Shown: in pieces, positions 44,095 to 56,093 of the stretch
Layout of the letters: each line of letters opens with the position of its first letter
Position numbering within the stretch: the first letter of the stretch is position 1
Origin: Daedaleopsis sinensis
Lineage: Eukaryota > Basidiomycota > Agaricomycetes > Polyporales > Polyporaceae
Length of the DNA: 64,000 nucleotides
NCBI GenBank assembly: GCA_033807695.1
Contig: CM066310.1
Span: forward strand, 2,728,001-2,792,000
Direction of reading: 5' to 3'
Made by a program: the position numbers and the translations under genes
Notes under the pieces: generated by a model
What the model was told of the DNA's origin: nothing
Seen by the model: only the letters and a program-made list of their open reading frames with translations
The model's database searches: none

Positions 44095-45758
44095 ATGCCC
44101 CCGGGTAATGACTCGGACAGTCCTATCGACCTCAACTCGAATCCTCGGACACCCTCTCATGCTCAGTCAACCCCTACAGCTGCACGACGACCTCGGAGTC
44201 CAACATCCAGTGACCCGGAAGAGTTTGAGTACCAACATCATCCCAGAAAGTGAGTCAATATCAAACGAAATTTGGAACTGCTCAAAGGGCGAGAGGAACA
44301 CGCCTCATGTCAACCCATCTATTGAATAATGTCGCTTCAGGAAGCGCGGGACCCCGGACTCGCTGATCAAGAAAGGACAAGTCTTAGGAATCGTCGCAGA
44401 TCTTTTTCACAGCTTTGACCATGCTTTAACCATGGGTCTGCGGCCCAATAGAGCTGCATTGCCTGAAACGATGTCATACACGTAAGAGCCCTTCAGTCAC
44501 ACGTACAGCAAACTTGTTAACGACTCGGAGAACTCTAGCCAATTGCGCACCTTGGAGTTCTATAACTGGATCATTGCTTGTGCACCTGAAATCAGCGATG
44601 AGATTCTGCGCCGAGGCCAAACTGGTGCCATTATTACCCATATTGCTGGTCGGGTACGTCATACATTTCTATCTCGACTCATCGAGAGTAAGCTGACGTA
44701 CTGAATTTACATGTCATAGCTCGAGAAAGGACGTCAAAACTTGAGAGGGACGACCATCGAGGGTGTTAAGAATTCAATCACTTTGTGGCGCGACTGGAGG
44801 CCAGCCATGGCCGACAAGAGCACTCGGGGATATTCACACGACCAGTGTGGTGCGCTTCTCTGTTCCGCTCATCTCAAGTGGAGTGATCCCGCGTAAGTCC
44901 TACTCTCGCTTGTAGAAACTCCCTCCTCTTAATATTGTCCATTTCATTCAGGGTGCGTGAGGGACTTCGCAACGGGAACCCGCAGTACAAAATTGGTGGT
45001 CAGTACCTCGCCAACTTCTTATGGGACGTGGAATGTGCCCCGGAGAATGCAGCAGATATGCACCACGGTTTTGGGCGCGGCATCCTCCTTGTCTACGTAT
45101 GTACCAAGTCATTCGAAGTGGTCACTGTGACTGACCAGATAGCCTGTGACTTACGCTTATAAACAGGCTCTGCGACATGTCCTTCTCGGGCCCCAGGCTG
45201 CTACACAAACACCAGGGGCGAAGGGCGGCGCACGCAGGCCCCGCGCACAGGCTTACAACATTCGCAGTGTGACCTCGTCATGCATTGCATATGCTGCAGT
45301 ACTAGTACGTCCTTACGTCTGCCGCACCGATATATTTTTCTGACAAGACCCGGGCGTGACCGTCGGCCGTGTTACGCGCATTAGGTTCACTACGCATTAA
45401 GTTCACAGGACTCATTCTCCCCCACCGGTCATCCTAACAAGTTCAACTATGAGATGTTCTACCAGACTATTGTCTACTACATTGACAAGGCCATGCTTGA
45501 CGAGGAGCGACAAGATCTGCTCGCATGGTGGAATGAGTACGTTTTCCGTCACGCTACGAGTCTATTCCGAGTTGCCGCTAACATACACCGTCCCGGATTG
45601 TCACGCACAGCCAGATCTTTGACTCGCGCTACAACATTGAGTCGTCGATTGCGTTTGACAATTCGGGCGACGAGGAGCCTGAGGAGACCCCCTTTGCGGC
45701 CATGGTCAAAGCCGCTAACGCACGTCGCATACAGCCCCAGGCGGAGGATGTAGCCTGA
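44095..45758 (+). CDS. DUF6698-type protein
   Basis: Eight exons, in phase, give 390 residues: 44095-44249, 44341-44481, 44509-44653, 44720-44892, 44952-45096, 45167-45304, 45409-45536 and 45611-45758. After a Pro/Ser-rich start, the body reads EFYNWIIACAPEISDEILRR, TLWRDWRPAM, NPQYKIGGQYLANFLWD, RGILLVY, ALRHVLLGPQAA, a Tyr-rich YYIDKAMLDEERQDLLAWWN and QIFDS. That is the pattern of DUF6698, a domain abundant in Agaricomycetes with no known function. Intron 2 would be only 27 nt (44482-44508), the one choice that keeps the frame. Confidence 0.8.
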
Positions 45759-46268
45759 TTCGGAGTGCAGCCCCATTTCTCATCGTCCGTCTACTTGACA
45801 GAGTACACATAGCACCGCTGTAATGTACTACTCCTACCTCATGCCTAATGCAGTCGACAATTTGCAGTATACCGTGATCCCCGGCCAGCGCTATGACCAG
45901 CATTATGTGCCCTGAAATCGAAAATCTCGATTCCAGATTGAACTAGGGTTACGGTAAATGCGATATGATTGAGATCAGTTCGTGAGGTGCAGGAACATTG
46001 CGTCTCTGACATAGTAGACAATAATCTTGAATGTCCGGACCTACTTCTGACAACTTTGTGATGTGCGCAGTATCTCCCTCTCTCACAATTAAATCCATGC
46101 TGGCAGTGGTGATGACTTTATGGACACTGTCTCTCGAGTGGATTGCCAACAGATCACAAATTGCGCTATAGCAGTGTGGCGGTTGTGCATATCACGGAGA
46201 TTCCGAAGATTGCGAGAGCATCCCAATATCATCGCAGACGCTCGCGAGATCACGGCCGAATCTGTGAT
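45759..46268. other. Intergenic, no gene recognised
   Basis: About 500 bp downstream of the DUF6698 gene with only short frames. It ends at the 142-bp dispersed repeat. Confidence 0.4.
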
Positions 46269-46410
46269 GCGAGTGCAGATTCGACGCCAGAAAATCGGAA
46301 AAATCATTTAATTGCTCTAGAGTCCGTTTGTCCGTGTAGCGACCTGAGACTTTGTGTGTACGTAGAACATGTGTTGAGTGATATGTACAGCGAGTTTGGG
46401 GCGGAACGGT
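46269..46410 (+). repeat. 142-bp dispersed repeat, copy 1
   Basis: It starts GCGAGTGCAGATTCGACGCC and ends GCGGAACGGT. It appears identical to the reverse complement of 50553-50694, making a pair of inverted repeats 4.1 kb apart. Confidence 0.9.
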
Positions 46411-46538
46411 GGAAAACTGAGTGCGTGATGAGTTGTACACTGTGCTGTCCATAACAGGTGCTCATCCGCGGCTTGACGCCGGGCACCGCCGACGTGTGTT
46501 CCTCCTTTGCCATCTCATCCTGGCTTCGAGTGCTCAGC

Positions 46539-49088
46539 ATGGTCTCAACACGCTCCTCTTTGAGACCAGATGCTGCAGACAGCGAGCAGGATATGGCTGC
46601 ACACTCGGATATGGAAACTTCCTATGGCGACTTTCCTAGCGGCGGAAATCCGTCCAGTGACTCGGAAGATCTCGACTCCACTGCTGGCAGTGAGCAAGAC
46701 TACGCAAACGACTTCTCCTTGAACACCCTGGCACAGTTTGGGGCCGAGCTTGACGGCTTTGATGGTCCTGGCCTGGATGTTGATCGCTTCGAGGTCGAGT
46801 CCGAGGATGCTGAGTCCGACGAGTCAGAAGATGAGCCGCTGGCCACTCAAATTCACCCTGCGGCTCTGGAAACTCTCGACTCGGACTCGGATATCGAGAT
46901 TTTGGACTCGCCTACAGGGAGTGAGCAGGCTGGTGAGTAGTGCACTGTCTGTGATGAGTAGAAAGGTACTGACATTGAGTGATTGGAGCCGACTCAGATG
47001 CTGAGTTGTTTCCAACAGCTTCCCAGCTGATTGCTCAGCAACGTTCGAACCTGATGATACGGCTCCCTCCCTCAAGTCAACTTCGGTCCAAACCCACGGG
47101 ATCATCATCTCGGGATGCAAAGCAGGTTCTTCCGGGCACCAAGGCGTCAAAGGGCAAGGACGTGGCAGGGAAAAGCACGAAGAAGCGTCACACGGCGCCG
47201 GCGCCGAAGGCTCAGCTCATCGCGTCAAAGACTCGGAAGCCGCGCTTGCCTGCGGTCACGCAGAAGTCGAGGAAGGCACGCAAAGCGGTCCCCAACCCGG
47301 ACGACTTCACATGGACGGATGTTACAGCTCCTGACCCTCCCCCCGCGGCAGAGCCCAAGGGCTCCAAGGGCTCCGCCGAGAGTTCCTTGTCCATGCCAAT
47401 AACATCTCCCGTCAAACGTGGAAGAGGGCGTCCTTCGAAGCGTCAGGTGATGGAATCAGATGGTGAGCCTCGAGCCCAGTTCTCTGCCATCGCATATGTT
47501 GTCGTCGAGCAGGCTCCGCGCTTTGTCCCACCCAAGAACCGTGGGGTTCAGAAGCTTGAGGTGCCGACCTCGCACCCCGTGGGTCCTATAACGATCACGC
47601 ACGACACGTCATGGGGAGATGTTCTCGAGTCGCTTGCACAACATACCCGCACTCCGAAGGAGAACCTCGCAGTCGACTCTTTGCGCTGGAGCATCATGCC
47701 CTCAGGCTCGAGTGGGAAGACATTGAGCACAGCATCTATACGCTGGCTTCCAATGACCAATGTCGTCGCATTCAACGACTTCGTGGAGAACGGGATCAGG
47801 GGACCAAAAGGTGCCAGCCGGTTCCTCTTCAGCATCGGCCCTGCCGTCTTTGGAGCAGCAGTAAGTAACCATTGAGCCTGAGAGACCATTTCGTGTATGA
47901 CTGATGAGGATTTGGCAGTACTGGTCAGCCACGTCAACTCTCGTTAACGGCCCCGGTACTATAGCTCCATTCGCACAGGGCCCGCCCCCAAACCAGTACA
48001 CATCACAGAGTCAGTATCACCCAGGTATACCGTCGTCTCAGCCCTTCAGCCCGCACGGTCATGCAGCTGGACCGGGAACGTCGCCTCATAGGCAGTGGGC
48101 GCCTCCAAACCCTCCGGGCTTCGCGCCTGGCATGCCGTTCAATTACGGTGACCAGTGGTCCGGGGATCCGGGATTTCAAGTTACTGCTGGGGTGGAGGAA
48201 GACGACGAGGACGACTCCAACAAGAAAGTGTCGAAGAAGAAAAAGGTGCGTGTCTTCGAAAATCACTAGGGAACGACTGCTGAAAATAGCACATGATGGG
48301 CACCGTTGACAGCTGTCGATTGACAAGGCACTCGCTCCTATCATCAAGACACTGTGCTCAGAGGATCTCTACTACGTAGGCAACTGTAGAGAGCATCCAG
48401 GTATCCGCTGCTTCCATGACACGTCACGCGACCTTCACTTCAACCTCGATTCCAACCGTCTGATGATCATGGCAAATGCAATCAAGCTCGTGAGCCCTCC
48501 ATCGGCTCATACATACATACATACACCTCTGATGCGCTGAAACTTTAGGGCCGATGTACATACCAGACCATTCCGGTCGAAAATGTGTTCTTTCATCCCA
48601 AGTACGCTATTAAGCGCTCACCTCACGGTCAGATTCTGCCACACGGTCTCGGTCCTCAAGCAAGCTTCGCATCTCCGCATTTTCCTAACACTCCAGACCA
48701 TCACTCAGCACCCTTCTGGCATGGACACATGGGACCGCCAACAACACCTGGAGCTTACAGCGGCAGTGGCAGTCATCCTCCGCATCCGGATCAGTACTAT
48801 AGATCTTCGCCTGCCTCTGCACCCCCAGCGACTCCACAGTGGGCTCCATATCAAGGAATGCCTGGACCATCTACGCCGTCCCCGACTCCTTTCTACTCAC
48901 CACCACCTACGAGCGCGATGCATGATCACCGGCGATTTGGTCCCTCGGCAATGTCCGGACCCCAGTCCAGTCCTTCGTACATGACCCCGAACACGTTCGG
49001 CAGTCCTCGTAGTATCCCTAATGCTTACTCCGAGTATCATAATCAATATAGCTATCCTACGCACCCCCATCCGGGGCCTTCCTTCTGA
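46539..49088 (+). CDS. Large Pro/Ser-rich protein with AT-hook-like motif, unknown
   Basis: Exons 46539-46932, 46998-47860, 47919-48245, 48313-48489 and 48549-49088 give 766 residues in one consistent frame. The N-terminus is acidic with Ser-Asp runs. A Lys-rich middle contains KRGRGRPSKRQ, an AT-hook-like core (GRP). A folded part follows (TWGD-like SWGDVLESLAQHT; SIRWLPMTNVVAFNDFVENG; then DKALAPIIKTLCSEDLYYVG). The tail is rich in Pro, Ser, Tyr and Gly and probably disordered. A nuclear DNA-associated role is a guess from composition. No transposase signature is seen. Confidence 0.7.
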
Positions 49089-49283
49089 GTATCCTTCGCA
49101 TCCCTTATATACTTTTACGCTGCACTCTCTCTGAACATTCCTCTCGCATCATCTTGCACCCTGACACTGTCCTTACTCTGTCCCATGATACTGATAGCTC
49201 ACCATAGGCTACATTACCATTGAAATATCATAAGAACATCTTTAATCGAGACATAGTAACAGTGTGCGTAGCTCCAACAGTAG

Positions 49284-50410
49284 CTATATGACGACATATC
49301 CACTATGGGCATACCAACCACGAGCCTTCCCTGGAGTGACTGCTCTCATACACGTCTCCATAAGGGCGATTTCAGGGGGGACTTGATACATGTTAAACCC
49401 ATGTCTGCGTAGATTATACTTGACTGTAGACAGAGGCCGATGAGCAACCAATACAGCATCGAAAGATCAAGCACTCACCACAGCTGAAAGCTTCTTCAAT
49501 CGGATTGAGATCGGGTGAGTACGGTGGCAAGAATATGAGCAGGCAGCCTGTGAAGAGCTTCGTACATAGGTTCTTAGAGAAGGTCACTGGAGAACTCACC
49601 AGCAGCCTCAATGGCCTCACGGACAGCGACACTCTTGTGTGTGCGGCAATTGTCCATAATCACGACACTGTTTGGGCCCGGGAAGGGATTGAGCTTGGAT
49701 ATCTGCCAGTGGATGTTCGTGATACACAACAGTGTGGAGGCACCGGTCCAACGTACCAGATCGGACACAACCCAGTCATAGAACTCTGCTCCATCCACGG
49801 ATCCTTGAACAGCTCGGACGGTCAGGATCCCATCGACGCTAAGAGCTGGCAGCAGGCTATAACGGATGCCTCGGCCGAGAGAGACCACTTCGCAAGCTCG
49901 CTGGCCTCCGAGAGCACGGCCGTAGTTGCGCAAGGCAGTCCGATCATCCTTGCTGGACTCGTCTACGAAGACGAGCTGGTTGGCTGTGAAGCGAGCCACA
50001 ATATCCGCCTTCCACTGAGCCCGGGTGACCTGGTCTCGTTGTGCTGGGATCTTGCGGAGCTTCTTGTAGGTATATCCAAGTGCTGACAGAGTGCTATGAA
50101 GGGCGGGAAGGGAAAGCGAGATGTTGAAGCGGGCAGAGAGAAGAGTGGTGATTTCATCGAGGTAGATAGAAGGGAATATATTCAATAGGTCGAGTACATA
50201 CTCCAATGCCTCTCCGTGAAGAATGCGTGGCCGTCCGTTCAGTGTGGTCCGCGGTTTGAGTGTTCCATAGCGAGCCATCTTGCTTGTCCAACGATTGACA
50301 CTCCGTTCGGACACCCCAAGGGCATATGCGACCTCACCAACAGCCCATCCGACCGAGACAAGCACAACTGCTCGTTCCTTGAGATCATCACCAATCTTCC
50401 GGTGGGGCAT
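49284..50410 (-). CDS. Tc1/mariner-type transposase, intact
   Basis: Exons 50410-49600, 49547-49479 and 49423-49284 join in phase to 339 residues, the normal length for the family. An N-terminal helix-turn-helix (WAVGEVAYALGVSERSVNRW) precedes a DDE catalytic core: LVFVDESSKDDRT, VVIMDNCRTHKS, and PPYSPDLNPIEEAFS with the final Glu. Both introns are short (52 and 55 nt). I could not locate terminal inverted repeats near 49.1-49.28 kb or 50.41-50.55 kb. They do not obviously match the MITE ends at 42795 and 43478, so this is not shown to be the MITE's helper. Confidence 0.88.
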
Positions 50411-50552
50411 CGGAGGATGGAAGGAATGGAGAGAGCGGAGAGAGTGGAGAGAGTATGTAGACCAGCGATAGGTGACGGCGGAAACGAGAAAGACGCCGAC
50501 ACTCAGACTCTCTGCTAGCCCCAGGTATCACTCATATCATAGTTGTTTCTCG

Positions 50553-50738
50553 ACCGTTCCGCCCCAAACTCGCTGTACATATCACTCAACACATGTTCTA
50601 CGTACACACAAAGTCTCAGGTCGCTACACGGACAAACGGACTCTAGAGCAATTAAATGATTTTTCCGATTTTCTGGCGTCGAATCTGCACTCGCGTGTGG
50701 CGGAGTTCGATTGACAAACATTTCAGAAACAGCTGTAA
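50553..50738 (-). repeat. 142-bp dispersed repeat, copy 2, with 46-bp extension
   Basis: 50553-50694 is the inverted, apparently identical partner of 46269-46410. 50693-50738 matches 37122-37167. This copy is therefore the longest version seen and suggests a repeat unit of at least 186 bp. It lies between the Tc1/mariner gene and the promoter of the RNase III-like gene. Confidence 0.88.
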
Positions 50739-50785
50739 TATGAGGAAGGTGCTGCCGCGACTGCAGATCGCATACCTTCGGTTGC

Positions 50786-50792
50786 TATATAA
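50786..50792 (+). promoter_or_regulatory. TATA box of RNase III-like gene 1
   Basis: TATATAA lies 128-134 bp upstream of the ATG at 50920, with CT-rich sequence before the start codon. Confidence 0.55.
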
Positions 50793-50919
50793 GCCTGGAG
50801 AGCACGACCTTTAGTTGTCAGCTCCTCAGCACACCAACTCACCTGCACCCGCCGCTCAGCCTCCTACTACTTCCCCAATCAACTTGAAGGCCGCCAAAGT
50901 TCGAGCAGCAGCTTGACCC

Positions 50920-51480
50920 ATGGCTTTGTACATCCCTCCTGCACCGCAGTTGGACGGTGACGCACGCCTCGACGTGTTCTCGCACCGCTCCATCCGAGCA
51001 ACTACCCTCCACCAGCCATACGGCGATGGCAACCGTCTCGCCGCTCTTGGGCGGCCGATGCTGGAAGCAGCATATAGCAACGCCGTCATGCGCACTCGGC
51101 CTGACCTACGTGGGGAGGCATTCAAAGTGAGCATCGCGCCTTTAGCACTCCTGTATCAGTATTCTCAACCCCACGCTACACCTCCATAGCAACACATCAA
51201 CGCGATGTACGCGAACTTCATAGCACGATGGGTAGAGTGCTACCAATGGCGCCAGATGATATACGGCGTCCCTCCTGGCGTGGACCTGCACGATCCCCTG
51301 GTGAGTTTTGATACAACTATAGCGAGTTCCGAGAGCTCACGAAGGTGGGGTGGGGTGATTCTCTGCTTGTAGGAGACGGCTCATATCTTTGAGGCGTACG
51401 CTGGCGCGGTCGTTGCCCAGGCAAACCTTGGGCACGTAGCTCTGTTCAGGTGGATCACGGACCTCGTGAACGTCCAGTGA
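50920..51480 (+). CDS. RNase III-like domain protein 1 (catalytic residues missing)
   Basis: Exons 50920-51126, 51190-51300 and 51373-51480 give 141 residues. DVFSHRSIRATTL, GDGNRLAALGRPML and ETAHIFEAYAGAVVAQ align by eye with the three helices of the RNase III fold (THRS; NERLEFLGDAVL; DxFEAxxGAxY). The acidic pair of the signature (Glu and Asp in ERLEFLGD) is Ala and Arg here, so cleavage is unlikely. It may bind RNA or dimerise. All introns fall between codons, and exon borders match the second copy at 52.25 kb. Confidence 0.6.
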
Positions 51481-52249
51481 AGGCATTGTCTTGCGTATGG
51501 CCCTAATTCATGATATGAATCTGTATTTTGTCATGTCAGTTGTCTTGTTCAGGAATCGTACTCTAGCCGAAAAGATTCACTATAATATCATTGCATTTCG
51601 CCGGATGTTCGTGTGTATTTGAGCATAGGTCATAATTGACAACAGTCACCACACCTACGTACTCACCTTGAACGCCTTCGGCGTGTCGATAGGGATTTTC
51701 ATACGGCTGACTGCAGCTTCAGGTTGGCCGGTTAACAAGTACTGCAGGCTGCAGGTATGGACACGACATCCAACAATGCGCCTCGTCCGCTGTCAAACAG
51801 GACCTCTGCGTGATCGTGTATGAAACCATATTCATGGACGCGGCAGACGTACCTTCGACGCAGTCTTGACCACATCGCAGCCGCTTCACTCCTCCCTTCA
51901 CAATGTCGCAGTATGCGCGAACATCTGCAGTCCTCTGGCATTCTGATATTTAGATCGACTGACCAATACGAATCGTCGACTCTTGACCTCCCGAGTCCCG
52001 CAGCTAGAGCATTCAGCCACGCAGATGCGGATGGTACGACGCAGAGCGTGTGCGGGAAGTAGCACCGCAGATTGAGATGTCCATATCCTAGTACTTACGC
52101 TAGATGTACTGCTGCTGGAAAACCTGTAGCATATTGCGCTGCGTGTAAGTATATAGTGCAGGCGAGGCGAAGACAGGCGAGCATCCTCACCTTTGAGCAG
52201 TCCTCGCCCTCGGTCTTCACTCCTCAGCTTCCTCCTCACCACCCGACCT
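51481..52249. other. Intergenic between the tandem RNase III-like genes
   Basis: About 770 bp without a recognised gene. A TATATAG box lies near 52149, about 100 bp before the second gene. Confidence 0.45.
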
Positions 52250-52757
52250 ATGGCGCTCGTTCAGCCTCCTTCGCTCCGCGACACGGATATGTTGCAGGTC
52301 TTCGTGTACCACTCCGTCCCCAACTCCGAGAAGAACCACCAGTTCGAGGCGCTGGGCAGGCGTATGCTCGACGCGGCCTACGCAGCTGCAGTAGCAAACG
52401 GCCCCAACCCCGGATCACTTGGAGACAATTTTCAGGTAGGTCACCGGTTGATATCAGCTCGGTGTTCATGTGACGCTCACCTGCGTGTCCTCGTCAACAG
52501 ACTCAGATCGAAGACTTCGCCAACCATTGGGTCGGGGTCTATCGCTGGCGCGAGCTGATGAAGGCGGTCCCCTTGGGCGTCGATCTGAACGACCGGCAGG
52601 TGAGTATCTGAGCATACATTCTTGCACGGAAAGTCGCACGTTTTATCATTGCTGCGATCTCTAGGAGACGCTGCGTATCTTCCGAACATACGTAGGGGCC
52701 GTCTACGTGACGTACGGCGATCGGGCTCTCTTCCAGTGGATCGCAGCTATCGCCTAG
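52250..52757 (+). CDS. RNase III-like domain protein 2 (catalytic residues altered)
   Basis: Exons 52250-52435, 52501-52599 and 52665-52757 give 125 residues. It is a tandem paralog of 50920-51480: QVFVYHSVPNSEKNHQFEAL, GRRMLDAAYAAAV, then HWVGVYRWRELMKAVPLGVD and ETLRIFRTYVGAVYVTYGD. The signature Glu may remain (QFEALG) but the Asp is replaced by Arg. The shared PxGVDLxD block in exon 2 is specific to this pair. Function is unknown. Confidence 0.6.
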
Positions 52758-53289
52758 ATACAAGACATCCTGCAACATGTGAATGTCTCGGCACGCGGTG
52801 GATGTGCGAAGGATATCGAAGAATAGTCTTGCAGAGATTCACTGTAGTTTCTTGCCCGGGATCCTGATGGTAATAACACGAGCGCCGACCTGGTGGTATT
52901 AGACCTATATCCATATGGCCAAGTAGTTTTGAAAGAGCTGTTATTGCAAATCTGGTCATTGTGGCGTCCGGGCTCTGATAAGTATATCAAGACTCGACTC
53001 ACTGGCATAAAATGAGCAGCTCGATCAGTGTTATGGCATCAACGAGACGTACCGTTACAGAACATCTGCAAACACATGTGGTGTCAAAGCGCAGAGTTAT
53101 TCTGTGCAGGCAGCAGGGCGTAGAACAGACTCTATGTCGACAGAACTCTGATGATAGCAGGTCCGGAGGAGCCTAGACGCCCAGCCAACCCGATAATATT
53201 GAACACATATCAGCGTCTACATTGCCTTTCCGGGCGTGGGAGATATCATGTCGGCCCGGTGAGGCGGCCATCAGGAGGAGTGTAATTAT

Positions 53290-53800
53290 GGCTCGGAGAG
53301 TGCTTTGACTCCAGCTGCAACCTGTAAGCATTACGCACCAAAGCCACGAGCGCAGTCACTGCAACACCAACGACGGCACGGGACTCCATAACTATTTGAA
53401 TGCATGACAGCCTGCCTGAGTGCTTGGCGTACAGTACTGGTACACTGATGGTCGCGAAGAACCGCTGTGACTCACGCCACTCAGTAGCGCATTATTACAA
53501 AGCCAAGCCGGATCTGTCAAGCAGCTCGGATGGCACAGCTCATAACAACGGTGACTAAAAGGCAATTTATCTTGCCAGAATTGACATATACACACAGCTG
53601 GTCGACACTAGCGCAAAAGATGGAGGGGCAGTCGGCGGATAGTTGGAAATCGCAGAACTTTATATCATAGCGTGAGATTCTCTAGTTGCGTCTGTGAACT
53701 ACTAGGCTGATAGCTTATAAGTTTGGCGACCAGTATAGCAGGCCTCTTGCCAGGGGGAAATGTGTACACTCGAACTTGCCTAGGTGACTACCACTGTCGG
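53290..53800 (-). pseudogene. Decayed 8-cysteine-type gene (A2)
   Basis: The minus strand retains traces of gene A1: a CTGGTCGCC...TAGTAGTTC segment like A1's first intron, a CHPSC motif, and a hydrophobic end (VVGVAVTALVALV). The start codon and signal peptide are lost and intervening sequence is rearranged. Together with B2 it mirrors the A1-B1 pair at 34-36 kb. Confidence 0.5.
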
Positions 53801-54246
53801 AATTGACAACTGCGGGAATCTAGTCATAACCTGAGGTTGACAGATCCAAGCCGTCATATTCAAGTCAATTACACAGCATACGAGCCTGATATCACACACC
53901 GCGGCCAGCATCGCGCTCAGATGACATTCCCAATTAGACACTAGTACTTACTCAGAGATGCCCGAGTTATCGCCGTTGACTTCGGAGACCACATCCAACC
54001 AGTGCATCTATATGAGGTTGGCTTGGCGGGTCCCATATGTATTCAAGACCACCACTATGGGCAACAGCGAACTTCAAGTTGAAACCTAAAAATGTCATAT
54101 GATAGATACGCGCCGCCCGTGATATCATCGATAGTATCGGACTTCCCCCACGAGTCGGCACAAGTCACTCTGAGTATTATAGTCGGAACAGACGTCCGTC
54201 GAAATCCGCATAAATAAATGTGTACTGGAAGTTTGCATGTGGTCGT

Positions 54247-55056
54247 CTACAAAATGAGCGCTGCGACAGCAACGCCGACCGCACCAACGATCGTGCCAGA
54301 GGAGAGTGCTACGGACACCGCGCCGTTGCCGTTCTTCGAGAGGTTGGCGTGCTGGAGCGTGACACCCGCGGACTTGCACGCATCCTCGTATTCTATGAAG
54401 AGGGTGTGTTAGCACCGGCAGGCGGTATGAAATAAGCGCAACAGGTGCTCGAGGGGAATAAACAGGGAAAGATTGGGAAGGACCTAAAACGCACGGTTGA
54501 TCGCGTCCTGTGCCTGAGCTCGACGTGAGTCGCCGTTGGGCTGGGAGAGCCCACAATCGACGCAGGAGACGAGCTGGCCCTGGAGGGTGCTGTTGCACAA
54601 GCAGTTGACGTCTGTCTCGGAGCAGCTCTGTACCGCAAACGCCGAGGGGGGGAATCCAGCGCCGTCGAGCACATGGTACAAGAATTGTGGTGTTAGTGAG
54701 CGTGACACGTCGGACATGTGATGGGAACGAGGGTGCTCACGTTGCCGCTGTCAATGGCGGGTGAGCACTGCGACCGGCACTAGATGCGGCAGCGTTCAGT
54801 CAGCGAGATTCCAACGAGACGACACGGTCAGGCGACGTACAGCTTCAGGGATGTCTTCAGGGACAACGCCGGTGGACTGTCTGGCGAGGAGGCCGGAGAT
54901 GGTGGATCGGACGACGTGGGTGTTCGCGGCAACTAGAGTTCATATTCAGCACTCGGTAAGTGGGTGACGAGCATGAGAGCACTCCAGTTCAAACCGGGAC
55001 TCACCCTGGCCCGCGAAGAGAGCGACAAAGGCGAGAGGGAGGGCTCGGGAATACAT
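54247..55056 (-). CDS. Small secreted 8-cysteine GPI-anchored-type protein (B2)
   Basis: Exons 55056-55005, 54932-54841, 54779-54741, 54627-54495 and 54392-54247 give 153 residues in frame. A signal peptide (MYSRALPLAFVALFAGQ) is followed by a short Thr/Ser-rich mature start (ANTHVVRSTISGLLARQS), CRSQC, then SCSETDVNCLC, SCVDC and DAC (eight Cys), and a GPI-type tail (SSGTIVGAVGVAVAALIL). It is the intact counterpart of the frameshifted B1. TATATATA-like sequence lies about 125 bp upstream. A CFEM-like heme or surface role is possible but not shown. Confidence 0.82.
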
Positions 55057-56093
55057 AGCGGCTACGAGTCGTAAGAGTCGGTAAGGAAAGTCTTGCGGTT
55101 CTGGAGGCGCGGTGACTCGTGAAGCTTTGAAGGTCAAACTTGCGGAAGAGAAGGATATCGCTAGGGATTGCGTTCCAGGCGTATATATACCAGGAGGAGG
55201 AGGCAGCGCGTTCATCGATATCAATCGGGCCTTGAATCAAGCGAATTTGAAGTGTCAAGAGAAAGGCTCGGTACGGCTCGGCATCATATCACTGGGTGCA
55301 TCCCCAGATATCAAGCCCCCTTGACACGATGCTAAGTCTACATGAAATGTTTGTGACATCCTTGACTGACAAAAGATTTTTTTTCTGATTCAGTGACAGG
55401 AAAGATGGGGAAGCATGTCTTGCGCACCGAAATATGGGGATGCTTGCTGTGTATTCACCGCTTTCGACTCGAAATTCGACCCCAGCCTACTACACTTGGC
55501 GTGCACTGTACTGCAGCAATACTGCAGAGTAAGGCTTGAGTATGAGCGCATTTCTGAGTGATGTAAGTTAGTAACTAGATGCATACCTACATCGTTTGTG
55601 TTTGTTCGCATCATGCATGGTGACCGCTGAGAGCCATATGCATCCTCGCCGACTTGGAGTCTAACTTGTCAAGTTCAATTGAACTTGTCAAAACGTCATG
55701 TCGAATTGCGAAGGGGCAGTGGCAGCGGCGGGGCGAGCGGAGCATACCGTTCTAAATATGAAAAAGACGTCAGTATGTGCACCAGCAGATTCTACCTAAC
55801 CTCAATAAAGCGGGGACCAGAAAGCCAGGAATATACGAGGGGATGATCCACCTCCGAGGTCTCACTGTATCATGGAGTCACGGTTACAGTGCCCGTGACG
55901 AGACGCGTCGCTCAGGTTGTCACGCATGGCCGGCGGTAGCTTTTGGCGCCAGCCCGTCATCTCCTCTACCACCACGACCCCTATCTCGATATCCTGTTGC
56001 CTCAAGTACACCCAAAGCCCGCTTTTGAAATTATACGCCCTGCCAACGAACGATTGGTGAACGCTCGGCCTTGGCCGTCTCGCGCAATTCGTG
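55057..56093. other. Divergent intergenic region
   Basis: Upstream of B2 (minus) and MON2 (plus). It has GTATATATACC near 55180 and CCAGGAGGAGGAGGCAGC. A 70-codon plus frame at 55112-55324 is unlike known proteins. No RNA gene is recognised. Confidence 0.45.

Noticed and set aside
49100..50550. Terminal inverted repeats of the Tc1/mariner element
   Set aside because: No convincing pair was found by eye on either side of the transposase gene.
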